64,000 nt of DNA, from contig OZ024743.1 of NCBI GenBank assembly GCA_964016885.1, forward strand, positions 164,096,719-164,160,718, given 5' to 3'. The DNA comes from Eledone cirrhosa. Taxonomy: Eukaryota; Mollusca; Cephalopoda; Octopoda; Eledonidae. The notes under the pieces were generated by a model. The model did no database searches and was not told the origin of the DNA. It was given only the letters and a program-made list of their open reading frames with translations. Shown in pieces: positions 9,815 through 20,404 of the stretch. Within the stretch, counting starts at the first letter, position 1. Each line of letters begins with the position of its first letter. The position numbers and the translations under genes are program-made.

Positions 9815-10045
9815 AAGTGTGATAGCCATGGTAAGAACTTGGCAGGAAAAAGTTTAGTAGAGTTAGTATCTCTACTAACAACAAAGGGCTTCTCTCTCAG
9901 AATGAAGGGTAGACTGTATGATGCTTGTGTGTGAACTGTGATGCTACATGGCAGAAAGAAAAGAAGCAAGTATGATCTAGTGGATATGTAATGTTAATGT
10001 GCATGAACAATGTATCGTAAGCAAGTTAAGAAAAAAACTTGGTAC
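9815..10045 (+). pseudogene. LINE-B-like C-terminal fragment
   Basis: AACAAAGGGCTTCTCTCTCAG followed by a decayed version of GRLYDAC...ERNEA...WMCN residues matches the C-terminal domain of LINE-A/B (compare 46825-46960 and 35640-35800). Stop codons and deletions are present, and neither YADD nor the 3' UTR is included. Confidence 0.55.
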
Positions 10046-10186
10046 TTTTCTTTCCAGTCATGCTGCACCATACTGATAGTGACCTTGATTCAGGTCTGGC
10101 CTCTTCAATCAGCAGCACTTTAAACCAAAACATTTGCTAGAATAACACCACTTATTTACATACACATATATATTTAATGTATAGAA

Positions 10187-10613
10187 TAGGAGTCTCAAAT
10201 TCAAAGACTCAAAAAAGCCATTACAGTGTGTGGAAGAGGCACAGCAGTCCAAATGTGAGATGAGGAAGAAGGTTGTGGATTCCATCAGTTGCAATACAGC
10301 TGATAGGCTGCTATTTATCTCTCCATCAAAATGAATACACATATGATAGTAAGTGGGATATGTGAATTAGTACAAAATGTAGGGGAACAAATTTTCCATA
10401 ATTTTATTTTTACTTTTAGTAAATTTCTCTTTTTTTTTTTCCATTTTCAATTTAATAAATCCCATTGTTTTCCATTTTATTGTATTTCATTGGTAAAATA
10501 CATTAAATTGTACTATAAATATTATTAAAACAGGGACACATTTCACAAAAATTGTTCTACTACTGGCCATAGAAAAATAGTTTGTCCCATGGGCCTCGTG
10601 TTTAAGACCCCTG
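10187..10613. mobile_element. hAT-like MITE with 8-bp target duplication
   Basis: A 427-bp non-coding element is bounded by imperfect inverted termini (TAGGAGTCTCAAA on the left; the reverse complement of the right end is CAGGGGTCTTAAA) and flanked on both sides by GTATAGAA (10179-10186 and 10614-10621). An 8-bp target duplication and CAGGGGTC-type ends are typical of hAT superfamily MITEs. No transposase is present, so it would depend on one elsewhere. Confidence 0.65.
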
Positions 10614-10812
10614 GTATAGAATATATGGGGATTATATACATGTGTGCACAAAAGTAGTGATCAGGTAGAGGACTAAGTAGTGTGTGTATGAAAAGAATTT
10701 GAAAAGATATTGAAAATGATGGATTCTGTTGGCATGAATCATTACTTTTGAACAGCAGAAATTGTGTATTGTACATATCTGTGTTTGTGTATGTATAGAA
10801 TATGTTTCTGTC
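10603..10812. repeat. Right arm of the inverted duplication
   Basis: Reverse complement of 8362-8570. It starts inside the right terminus of the hAT-like MITE (TAAGACCCCTG) and extends outward into flanking single-copy sequence, so the duplication carried the MITE edge with it. Confidence 0.9.
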
Positions 10813-10829
10813 TGTAGTATATGTCTCTG

Positions 10830-11400
10830 TGTGGATATACAAGTACATAAAAAAACTTTTTTTTCTGAGGAAAATGACTGATTATGCAGTCTGTGTGTGT
10901 ATGAATGTTTGTTTTTATATGCATGTATATGAATGTGTATGTGTGTGTACAAATGTTTTTGCGTGTGTGTATGCACAAAACATATCTTATGGAGATTTAT
11001 ATAGTCTCTCTGTGTGTATTACTATCCATATGGATGTATATGCATGTAAATATATGAATGTCTTTGTGTGTGTAGGAATGTGTATGATATTTTTATATTC
11101 ACTCTTTAACTTGAGTTTTTATCTTGTTTCAAGATCAAAGACTGAGATTAAGTTCCTTGAATTGAAAAAATATAAAATTACTAGTAGTAGTAAAAAGAAA
11201 AAATATTAGTAGTAGTAGTAGTAGTAGTAAAAAAACAAAAAATATAATATCGATAGTAGTAGTAAAAAATATATATATTAGTAGTAATAGTAATAAGTAA
11301 GAAAAAAATAATGGTGGCAGCCAGTAGTAGTTTATTTGCCATATGGGCAAGAGTTCTACACACACATACATGTGTGTGTGTTTGTGTATACAATATATAT
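10830..11400. repeat. TG-rich region and (AGT/AAT)n trinucleotide tract
   Basis: Interrupted TGTGTG/TATG repeats to about 11070, then AGTAGTAGT and AAT trinucleotides at 11180-11300. No gene; open frames here are low-complexity. Confidence 0.7.
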
Positions 11401-12125
11401 AAATGTTTCTAAGTTGGGAAATAGACTGGTTTAAACACGCAACTGTCGCTACCAGCCCGCTACTCTACATCGCTGTATAGTAGATGGAGGCAGTTAATGT
11501 CCGTTAAAGGTTCTAGGCCCTACCACTGTTACCATCACCATCCTATCACCATGGGACATGGAGACTAGAGCTGAATGCTACTATTCTACTGTGCAACGAT
11601 GTGGAACTGCTTTTTCTCATAACCAACTTTTCACTATCTTATTATTAATGTGTGTTTGAGACACGTTGGCTGAGAGCTTTTGGTGGGAACAAAAATATTT
11701 GTTTTCTAATCTCCCGCCACCACGTAAATTTGTAAATCGGTGATTGATCGAAGGATGGAGTTGTATCAGATTCCAGTTGCTAATCACTTTACTGTGTTGG
11801 CCGTCACAAACAGTCATATCCGGCATGGACTGGAGTTTGAATTCTGTCGATCAATTGGTTATTGATTAGGCGATACACGCTGATGAATCCACATGCGCCG
11901 ATTATGCATTGTTGCATAATATATGCAGACAGAGGGTGCAGTGCACCGTACTGCTGCATTGTGTGTGGCCGAACTGAGTCCGGGTACTACTATAGGCACC
12001 CGTTTACATGTGTTGTATTGAAGCAAATAACTGAGTATACTGTGGGGATATGTTCTACATTGCCTATTGAGTACGCTGAAATACAACTGGTCCTGGTATT
12101 GTTAAATATGTTGGGTCCGTCAATT
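11401..12125. other. Unassigned, higher-complexity sequence without recognised gene
   Basis: About 720 bp with more balanced composition than its surroundings but no frame longer than about 118 codons and no recognised motif. It could be an older repeat or unique intronic sequence. A TA microsatellite (12128-12176) bounds it. Confidence 0.35.
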
Positions 12126-12127
12126 CC

Positions 12128-12128
12128 T

Positions 12129-12176
<48 letters not shown>
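12128..12176. repeat. (TA)n microsatellite
   Basis: About 48 bp of TA. Confidence 0.95.
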
Positions 12177-12179
12177 TTT

Positions 12180-12318
12180 TTACCCATAACCCCTGATGGA
12201 GTTGCAGGAACACCATAGTGACATAAAGCATTTCTTGGGCATTTTTAAAGCCTGGCAGGGCTGGCACAAATACCACAAAGTATTCTATCTGACAGTCTAA
12301 CAACTCTGTCAATTCGTA
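12180..12318 (-). mobile_element. SINE2 (tRNA-derived), antisense, internally deleted
   Basis: The reverse complement reads GACAGAGTTGTTAGA, AGAATACTTTGTGGTATTTG, then the 3' part AAAAATGCCC-AGAAATGC-TTATGTCA and CATCAGGGGTTATGG. The same head and tail flank a longer middle at 45880-46142, so about half of the body is missing here. Confidence 0.65.
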
Positions 12319-12391
12319 CATGCATATATTCATACATACCTACCGTGTGTATGTATATATATACATGTGTGTTTGTGTATATATATATATA

Positions 12392-12725
12392 TGGAGGCAC
12401 ATGGCTTAGTGGTTAGAGCATTGGCCTTGCAATCGAAAGGTTGTGAGTTCAATTCTCAGACCGGGTGATGTGTTGTTTCCTTGAGCAAGACACTTTATTT
12501 CACATTGCTCCAGTTTACTCAGCTGTAGAAATGAGATGATAGGGACTGGGGTCTCTATTATTCCACTGCAAAGTGGTCGTGGAGGTGCCATGGCAAAAAA
12601 AGCAGCCAGCACTCACTGTAAATGAGGTTGGTGTTAGGAAGGGCATCCAGCTGTAGAAATCAAGCCAGAATCAGTTCCTGTCCCACCCTTGCAAGCAGGG
12701 AAAAGCGGACGTAAAATGAAAATGA
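12392..12725 (+). mobile_element. tRNA-derived SINE carrying a LINE-A/B type 3' tail
   Basis: The head (12395-12460) has a tRNA-like A box, TGGCTTAGTGGTTAGAGC, and B box, GGTTGTGAGTTCAATTCTC. The middle has TTGAGCAAGACACTTTATTT and CAGTTTACTCAGCTG. From about 12555 it is the LINE tail: GTGGTCGTGGAGGTGCC, GAAGGGCATCCAGCTG, CTTGCAAGCAGGGAAAAG and GGACGTAAAATGAAAATGA. Sharing a 3' end with an autonomous LINE is the known signature of a SINE mobilised by that LINE. RNA polymerase III transcription from the internal boxes is inferred. Confidence 0.7.
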
Positions 12726-12897
12726 AATGAATATATAGTCTGTGTGTGTATATATAATGTATGTGTATACATTGTGGCAGTAGTGCTAGTGGTGCTGAAG
12801 GAAGTGGGGGTGGGCATGTATTAGGAACTGAGTACCATGTTGCTGTTATTGATAATGCAGTAATGTGAATAACATTCATGATGTTAATATGTTAATG

Positions 12898-13035
12898 GTA
12901 ATATTGTTTCTACTTTAGGCACAAGGTCAACAATTACCCAGTGCATTACTTAGGTATGAGGATAATGATTGATGATGATAACATGTTATTGATGATGATG
13001 ATAATAGCATGTTATTGATGATGATGATGATGATT
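12898..13035. repeat. SINE1 3' fragment and (GAT)n tract
   Basis: 12898-12952 is a truncated antisense SINE1 end (GTTTCTACTTTAGGCACAAGG). It is followed by an interrupted GATGAT/TGATGATGA repeat to 13035. Confidence 0.7.
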
Positions 13036-13154
13036 ATGATTATGCTATCTGCACCCTATATATGCAACATCACAACACATCAGCAAATAAAAAATAGATA
13101 GCCATTTTCTTAGTTGTGCATGCACCTACATATATAGAATGTACTTTACTGATA

Positions 13155-13400
13155 CACATCAATTGTTGTTGTTGGATCTCTGTTGGTTTCAACAAGTGTC
13201 CCAGTTGTTTGAACTACAGAAATTAATGTTGAAGTGACTGAGCATTCTACAGATGCATCTACCGTTAATGTGGTTCTCAGGGATAAACAGTGTGACACAG
13301 TTTGTGGCAAGACTGGCCCCTACCATTACATGTGAAACTCATTTGTTCCAGCTGAGTTGACTGGAGCAACATGAAATAAACTAGGTTGTGGAGGAGGGAT
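13155..13400 (-). mobile_element. SINE5 body, antisense, head missing
   Basis: Matches the body seen in full at 14695-15012: TGACTGAGCATTC, ACCGTTAATGTGGTTCTCAGG, GTGACACAGTTTGTGGCAAG and CCAGCTGAGTTGACTGGAGC. The tRNA-like head that should follow on the right is replaced by other sequence. Confidence 0.6.
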
Positions 13401-13454
13401 TCTATTCCAGTCTTGTCCTCTATTGAGGTTCATTTCATTTTCTATTAAGGCAGC

Positions 13455-13745
13455 AAATTGGCAGAGTTGTTAGAATGTTGGCTAGAATGCTTTATGGTAT
13501 TTATTCTGGCTCTCTGCTCTCTGAGTTCAAATTCAACCTTGGTCAACTTTACTTTTCATCCTTTCAAGGTCTATGAAAAAAGTACCAGTCTAGTACTGGG
13601 GTCGATTCTTCCTCTATATCACTCTCTATCTTTCTCTGGAAGAAATCTGCCTGGAGAGAGATGGACTCCACCAAGCCTAAATTACCCAGGAAACATTGTA
13701 CATCAATACAGTGCCCCTATGATTCCATCAGGAGTTACAGGGCCA
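13455..13745 (+). mobile_element. SINE2 (tRNA-derived)
   Basis: GGCAGAGTTGTTAGAATG forms the tRNA-like head, TCTGAGTTCAAATTCAACC the B-box region, GTACCAGTCTAGTACTGGGG the body, and GGAAGAAATCTGCCTGGAG begins the 3' part ending near CATCAGGAGT. The 133-codon open frame across it is incidental. Confidence 0.7.
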
Positions 13746-14051
13746 TGCATTCATTTTCTATTATTCTGTCTGAGCATTGCATTGGTTCTGTGTGTAGATA
13801 TAATTTTTACCATAAGGTTGTCTATTGAGCCACCATTTAGCATGTTGGTAGAAGACTGACAAGTTTTTCTTGTCTTTAAATTCTTTTCAGTGTTTTCATA
13901 CGTTCTCCTATGCATGTCATGGTCATGTTTCTACATTGTCTCATCTTATGCTATATTTCTAGTTTTACAAATTATCTGTATGCAAATTCTGTCAATACAG
14001 AGGGGTTAGTTTCTTAAATGGGTAACTTCTGACAAAAGAACTTTGACAGTT

Positions 14052-14140
14052 AACCCTTCCATGACTGCATTTCTAATGAAATACACTCTGTTTCTAATAG
14101 TTAATAAAGAATTTCACATCAAAAATTTTGCAAAACAACT
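14052..14140. mobile_element. M2 MITE end fragment
   Basis: Begins TTAACCCTTCCATGAC and continues TTTCTAATGAAATACACT, one terminus of the M2 family. Confidence 0.6.
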
Positions 14141-14154
14141 GCAAACATGAAGTA

Positions 14155-14640
14155 TATATCATCATCATTTTTATATCTGCTTTCCATGATTGCATGGGTT
14201 GGACGGGGTCTTTCTTCATACGGCATCTCTCCACTTGTCGCGATTTGAGGTCTGCTCCACATAACCTCTGCCCAGGTGTTCTTCATCGCTCTCTATTGTC
14301 TTCCTTCCACTGGGATTTCCTGGCATTTCTTCACCCATCGGTCATTGTCCATGTGCATCACATGTCCATACCAATGCAGTCTTTTCTCCTGCACACCATT
14401 TCGGATTCCCCTTAAGCCCAACTTCTCTCTCAGCTTGCCCAAGCTCTGCCTTTTTCTCACATTTACATTGCACATCCAATGAAACATGACTGCTTCATTT
14501 CTCTCCAGTCTACGCATGTCCTCTGCAGTCACAGCCCATGTTTCACTACCATGCAGCATTGCTACTATACAGACTACCATGTCTCATGACCATACAGACT
14601 TCCTTTTGTATGTAGGGAGAAACCTTTTGTTGTCAGCAGT
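14155..14640 (-). pseudogene. LINE-B 3' end, 5'-truncated
   Basis: The minus-strand frame 14580-14293 encodes the C-terminal domain of the LINE-B polyprotein: AMLHGSETWAVTAEDMRRLE, RNEAVMFHWMCNVNV, KRLHWYGHVMHMDNDRWVKK. The short 3' UTR leads to the (ATC)n boundary at 14158. The 5' edge near 14640 is a truncation typical of target-primed reverse transcription. No catalytic domain is included. Confidence 0.75.
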
Positions 14641-14694
14641 GGGAAATAAATGAAAGAAATGGTAAATAACATGTTATATATAAGTATATCTATA

Positions 14695-15012
14695 TGTTGT
14701 TGGACTCTTTGTCAGTTCTGATGATATGTGTCTCAATTGTTTGATCAATGGAACAGTCTGCTTCTGAAATTAACATTCAAATGGCTGAGCATTCCACAAA
14801 CACATGTACTGTTAACACAATTCTAAAGGCGATTCAGCATGACAGAGTGTGACATGGCTGGCCTTTTGAATTACTGGTGCAACTTTTGTCACCTAGGTTG
14901 ACTGGGGCAATGTGAAATAAAGGCTCTCAATCAAGAACACTAATGCATTGCTGGGAATTGAACTCACTACATTATGATTGTAAACCAAACACCCTAACCT
15001 CTGAGACATGTC
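14695..15012 (-). mobile_element. SINE5, near full length, antisense
   Basis: From the right, the reverse complement gives a tRNA-like head (TAACCTCTGAGACATG and ACTACATTATGATTGTAA on the plus strand correspond to the A/B-box region), then TTGAACTCACTAC, GGTTGACTGGGGCAATGTGA, TGACAGAGTGTGACATGGC, TGGCTGAGCATTCC and a TGTTGTTGGAC end. The family recurs at 13155, 20930 and 53940. It may belong to a published cephalopod SINE superfamily with a conserved central domain, but I cannot confirm that. Confidence 0.65.
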
Positions 15013-15149
15013 TTCACAAGTATAGGCACACCTATTTTAATAATGATGTGTTATAAATATGACTATATATACACGCACAGGCATAACTATTAATTATATG
15101 TAGCTCACGTGATATATAAAAAGATTTTCCCTCAGGGTGTTGAACTTAT

Positions 15150-15780
15150 TAACTCAGTAACCACCAGCACCTTTAACCCCACCACTAGCATCAACACTCT
15201 CTACTCTCCTATTGCCACCTCCACCCCCACCATTATCACCACGACCATCTCCATCACCACCACTACCTTCAATGCCATCTCCACCATAATCCACTCTTAT
15301 TGTAATTTATTTTTATCAATTTATTTTTATGTAAGATATCTTACAGGAGGACATTCTCTCTATGCTACTTGTTACACAATCTGCATACTTACACATATAC
15401 ACACATATAACTGCATGTACACAGACATACACACATGTGCACCTGTCTATTTCCAGATGTTCACACCCATTCAAACACACAAAACCTCACATAATCATAA
15501 ATACACATGTGCATATCAACATTTACACACACAAACACACATCTTTATATACAGATGTTCACATGCCTACAAATTTGACATACGCACACATATATATAAC
15601 ATAATTTGCAAAGCTTTAGGGCACATTCTTTCATTATCACAAATATATCCCTCCCTCTCTCCCTGCTCGACAAACACACACACACTCTCTTCATTTCTCA
15701 TGCACAGATATTCTCAGTTTCTTCTTTCTCTCACTTTCATTCACTCCCACCCCACCCTCTCACACACACAGTGATCCTGT
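15150..15780. repeat. ACC-rich and CA/CT-rich low-complexity sequence
   Basis: 15155-15290 is rich in ACC/CCA triplets and 15380-15775 in ACACAC, ACATAC and CTCTCT. The 221-codon Thr/His/Ser-rich frame here is a composition artefact with no domain. Confidence 0.75.
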
Positions 15781-15820
15781 TCTATCAACCTTAAAATATT
15801 TTTCTGAATAATTCTCTATC

Positions 15821-16110
15821 TTAAACCTTTTGATACCAAACTGTCTGAAAGCTCCCTTGTCTCATCTAAAAAGTTTCCATCATAATTTTATGTAAGAACC
15901 TTTGTTAAGTTACATTCTCATTTATGGAAATTCTCTTCAAAAGCAACATCAATCATCGTCTCTCTCTCTCTCTCTCCTTGAATTACGTTCTCCCTTTCTC
16001 GTTTTAGTTATATTCATAAATCTCTTCATATTCTGGATTATTTTCAAAATTATTTGGAAATCGTAAGCAGTGCATTTCATTAGAAATATGACAATGAAAG
16101 GTTTCATATA
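15821..16110. mobile_element. M2 MITE with short CT insertion
   Basis: Left end TTAAACCTTTTGATACCAAA; the internal parts TTTATGTAAGAACCTTTGTTA and CATTTCATTAGAAATATGAC match other copies. A CT-rich stretch at 15955-15980 interrupts it. Confidence 0.6.
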
Positions 16111-16294
16111 AACTGTGCTGAATATTTAATATAAAAATATTGCCTACTTTCATATAAATATAGTATAAAGAAGGTTGTGTAAACTATTTTAATTCTCTTT
16201 CCTGTTTTATGCTTAAGTGTAAATTTAATTATTTAATTTTTGTATTTGTTTTGCAAGTCTTGATGTGAAATGTGTTGAAACTGATATTGCTGCA

Positions 16295-16405
16295 CTTTAT
16301 TACCATATTCCATATGAAATACACTATTTGAATTAATTAATGAAGAATTTGGAGGGATAAACTAAAATTATTAATTATTTCATTATTAAAATGTAACCTA
16401 ACTTA
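16295..16405. mobile_element. M2 MITE internal fragment
   Basis: ATTCCATATGAAATACACTA and AAAATTATTAATTATTTCATTA match the internal part of M2 (compare 20450-20530). Confidence 0.5.
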
Positions 16406-16654
16406 ATAGGTTGTGTTGTAATAGAGTTAATTTTCCAACCACATGGTCTGGGGTTTTATTCCACTATTCAATCTAACAATAATAAAATATGTCTATTGCT
16501 TTCACTCGTTGGTTTACCAGGCAACATCTACTCCTTACTACATTGTCCTTGTTTTCCAAAACTTGGTTTAACTATTGGCATGGGTTAAACAAGTTATGTT
16601 GGGAGCAATGCCAGGTCAATGCTTGTACAGAACCAATTTTGGTTTGGTTTCTAT

Positions 16655-16882
16655 GGCTGGATGCTCTTCCTAGCGCCAACCTCATTTACAGTGAGTGCTA
16701 GGTTCTTTTTGTCATGACGCATACACAACCACTACAGTGTGGACTTTTGCTTTTTGCCATAACACCTACACGACCACTTTACATGTGAACTGGGTATTTT
16801 TTGCCATGACACCTACACGACCACTTTACAGTGTGGGATGGGCGCTTTTTTACCATGTCGCTGTCACGACCACTTTACAGTA
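16655..16882 (-). mobile_element. LINE-A 3' UTR fragment with four subrepeats
   Basis: After GGTTTCTATGGCTGGATGC, about four units of roughly 40-45 bp follow, each built on CACGACCACTTTACAGTGTG and a T-run with GCCATGACACCTA. This shows that the LINE-A 3' UTR contains an internal tandem array whose copy number varies between insertions. Confidence 0.75.
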
Positions 16883-16944
16883 TCGCAAACCATGTATGGA
16901 ACCTCAAAAATAATGGCAAAGCATTCTCCATTAAATGGAAGATA

Positions 16945-17020
16945 CTGGCAAAATTTTGTCCCATTGACGTAGGGGGTGGAAAAATACACCCCTTATGTCA
17001 ATGGGATGAAATTTTGCCAG
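16945..17020. repeat. 76-bp near-perfect inverted repeat (hairpin)
   Basis: Two 34-bp arms (16945-16978 and 16987-17020) are separated by an 8-base loop. Thirty of 34 positions pair; the four exceptions are transitions and could be G-U pairs in RNA on one strand. The arms begin CTGGCAAAATTTT and CACCCCTTATG. No coding sequence or recognised MITE terminus adjoins it. Confidence 0.9.
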
Positions 17021-17354
17021 CTGTGTAACTCAGAGAAGTGGAATATACTCTCACAACTGGCTTCATGGAAACACTGCTTGAATACACAACTGCTTCAGTC
17101 ATTGTCCTCATGAAGCAAAACTTGTTCTGAAAAAAGGGTTTTGACCAGTACATGTTAACTGTTGTAATTAATTATACTTAACTTGTCCTATGGACTGAAT
17201 GCTCTAACCTTTGGATATTTATACCGAATTTGTACTATAATATATATATATATATATCACAAATTTAAATCATATATATAGCTCCATGAACATAAAGGGT
17301 AAAATCCAAATTTTCAGAACTTCATTTACAAAAAATTTATTTTGGTATAATAAT

Positions 17355-17543
17355 TGTTTCTACTTTTGGCACAAGGCCAGCAATTATCCCAGTGCATTAC
17401 TGGTACTTTATTTTATCGACCCCTGTAAGGATGAAAGGCAAAGTTAACCTTGGCGGTATTTGAACTCAGAACGTAAAGGGCCATAACTCTGTGCTGTAAG
17501 GCATGGTATCTAACGCTCTACTGATACTACCAATTAACTGCTC
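17355..17543 (-). mobile_element. SINE1 with 18-bp target duplication
   Basis: A full antisense SINE1 (TGTTTCTACTTTTGGCAC to GATACTACCAATT) flanked by nearly identical 18-bp repeats at 17337-17354 and 17544-17561 (TTATTT, then T or C, then GGTATAATAAT). Such duplications are the hallmark of LINE-assisted insertion. Confidence 0.85.
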
Positions 17544-17789
17544 TTATTTCGGTATAATAATGTAGTAAAATATAGTGTAGTAAGGAAAAATATATTTAAA
17601 GGCAAACATAATTTGACTTACATTATAATTAGTAAATTCAACCCAGCTATTGCCCTGGTCTGTATTGTTGTATTGTGCTCAAATCTATTTATAATGCCCA
17701 TTTTTCATAGAATAAAAGATGTTAAAAGGTATTTAAATATTGCATAACATACTTTTAAAAATTTATTTAGAATATCTAAATACAGAAAG

Positions 17790-20015
17790 AAATTTAAAAA
17801 ATAACAGAAAAATGCATTCTACGAAAATTATAAAACATTTTGGTATATACAATGTTTTTAACTTTTTTCTTTGGAGCATATATGAAGAGTTTGTGGCGAC
17901 TTCCTATTCTGAAACAACCTTCATACAATTGACCATGTGAGAAACAGCTCTCTTCAAGATGGAGACCTTCAAACTGCAGTGTTTGAACTTGGGACTTGTT
18001 GATGGTCATTGTGTAACTAACTCTGACTGGGAATTGCAATTCTTTGAAATGAAGAGTGACACCTGTTGGTATAAGTGGTATTCTAGGTATAACCATGATG
18101 TCTCCCAATGAGGATTTTAGCTTCAATAATGTAAGGCAGTAGTTTAGTCACAGCCATACGCGTTCCATTGCTCAATCTTGACTGATCCAGGTTTCTGAGA
18201 AGCATGATACTGTGCCCTTCTTCAGGTCAAGGTTGTGTGGCTGATAAGATATTTAACGGGATAATAAACAGCTTTGTCCTTCTTGACAACTTTGTCTATA
18301 TATTTATAGGTCTGGCTACTTCCAGGGATCATTTGTGAGAGATTTATGTAGATGACATTCACTGTGATGTTTTGTGGGGGCAAGAATTGTTCTTTCACAC
18401 AACCACTCCTTGGAATGGTGAATTTCGAATTGGGGAATACTTGATTAATTAAGCTTTCAACGCTTTCAACAACAGTACAAAATGATGAAGGATCAAAATA
18501 TCCTTCAGTATCAGGGTATATTTTGCCTTCACCAAGTTTCAGAAGCTTTTGAGCAAACTCTGCAAAAATATCACCGTGAAGTTGTGCCCCGATATTGAGT
18601 TTGGTGATGCATGGCCATAAAGTTGATGATTTTAGGCAAGCTTAAACTTAATCGGTGTGAGTCCCCTCGGAAATCCCCTGATAGTGATTCCTCCCATGAT
18701 TGTTGTGCTGTTCCGGATATCTTTCAGTTTTCTGTCCAAGACTTCCAATGCACATCTGTGCACCATTGTGCAATCATCCCCCCAAATTGCCACACATCTT
18801 TACAATACTTGGACAGTTCCTGAGTTCTTCTTTATATAACACATGGACATTTCATTTAAACTGAGGTCCAAGTTCAATTTGAAAGCAGAATGAACTGCCT
18901 GACTTCCAGGTAAAAATGTAGCAGCAATTCAAGATTAAGCAACCACTAAAGGTATTTTTTGGTCTTGTATTTTAGACAACAATAGGTTTATGAAGAAAGT
19001 TTTACTAGTTCCACCTGGAGCATCAATAAAAAAAAAAATCATCAATAGTAGTTTTTGCTTTTTGTTAACATAGGAGATGGGATTTTCTATGTTGTAGGAA
19101 GTTTCTTGCACAGTTTCACTCGTTAGGTCATACAAATTAGTTCTATCGGTGCGAAGAAGGCATAATAAATGTAGAGCAGGTCCATATATTTCTGCCAGTT
19201 TGTCTTCAATCTTGATCACAGCTGCGTTATAATGTTTGTCTAAAAAAGTTACTTCTATGTCAGGGTTTCTAAATTACACTTCATGTTTGATGTCCTTGGA
19301 CATGTCATCCTTATATTTTAGCCAAAATACCGATGGATTGGCTATGTCACAATCTTTTAATATAGTTGCTAACAAATTTTGACTAGTTTTGGTGGTCTGA
19401 GAGAGAGACACCTCTGCAAATGTTGCATCCCATTTATTGTTGTCTTCCAACAGACCTCTCCTCATGCAGGCCTCTTGATAAGTGTTACAAACAGTGCTAT
19501 TCACTTTAAGAAGTTCATCAAAGTTGCCTTGAGGGCCTCTAACTTCATTAAGCAACACCCTCAAGTAGAAACATTCACACTGTCCTGTACCTAGTGTTGC
19601 TGCTTTACGAATTTCAGGATGGTTGTCTACTGGTTTTCCTGTGTTTGTCGATTCCATTTTCCTCTCTGTTTATCAATGGTGTAGTAGGATGGTAGTTGTC
19701 TGTATGGTAGAGTTTGTGTAAAGCTGTCAGTTAATGCTTGCAAAGTGATCTTTCTTGGTACTATGGCTTGTTGGGCTGCATTTTGGGCTGTAAAATACAC
19801 TTGTCCATTTTTCAAATGGACATTAAGTTTTTGCACCAGTGGGTAATAGGCCTGGATTGGGAATCCATAAACATGCCCAAATGCTTTGTTACTGCTGATA
19901 TATTGCCAATGTTGGAAATTTAACAACTGGTCATACATACTTCAACACAAATATGGCAGCAAGAGAACACTTGTTGATGTATTTTCACACATACCTTACA
20001 GGCCACCGATGTATC
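17790..20015 (-). pseudogene. Helitron Pif1-like helicase remnant (Hel1)
   Basis: Minus-strand pieces in order from the right. 19938-19627 has FPIQAYYPLVQKLNVHLKNG and LPSYYTI, the region N-terminal to the helicase. 19657-19274 has CECFYLRVLLNEVRGP, CNTYQEACMRRGLLEDN and ILKDCD. 19219-18935 has QETSYNIE and a Walker A-like DAPGGTSKTF. 18126-17794 has FPVRVSYTMTINKSQVQTL and CFSHGQLYEGC, helicase motifs V/VI. These blocks and their order are those of the C-terminal SF1 helicase of Helitron RepHel proteins. The Walker A Gly-Lys-Thr has become Ser-Lys-Thr, and there are frameshifts and stops (for example around 18130-18930). No Rep nuclease domain or Helitron terminus is seen next to it. Confidence 0.8.
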
Positions 20016-20404
20016 ACTTCCATTCCTTTTTCGTGGGGAAAAAAAAGGTGATTGCAAGTATGTTTGGGGCCAGACTAGTTGAAAGCACACGTAAAAACCT
20101 AGGAAAAAGATTTTCTTCTTGATCCCCATCGGGTGCTTTTAAACAGCTGAGAGGTGCTTATCTGTATCTCTCCCTATCTCCGTTTTGGAAAAAAAGAAGT
20201 CATTGGCAAGTGAACCGGATGTCAGATTGATTAAAAACAAAGGAAAAAAACCTACAAAAGAAAAATTCCCACTGAGAAAATTGTGTTAGAAGGCTGTGAA
20301 TGGAATTTGTTTTTTTACTGAAGAAGTACCAATCTGTCTGCAACATGAGAGTTCTCTTCTCTCCCCACCCTACTCTGCCTACAGTGCATAACTATCTCAT
20401 TTTA
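20016..20404. other. No gene recognised; short imperfect direct repeat
   Basis: Two loosely similar stretches (20035-20110 and 20190-20265, each purine-rich and ending in a GGAAAAA run) suggest an old local duplication. No coding region is seen. Confidence 0.35.

Noticed and set aside
12395..12470. tRNA gene
   Set aside because: A and B boxes are present, but the sequence continues into a SINE body and does not fold into a clean cloverleaf; many diverged copies exist in the window.
12960..13035. CRISPR-like or regularly spaced repeats in the GAT tract
   Set aside because: Simple trinucleotide repeat without unique spacers; the genome is animal.
15109..15774. 221-codon frame, the second longest in the window
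   Set aside because: Made of ACC, CA and CT low-complexity sequence; no domain, implausible composition.
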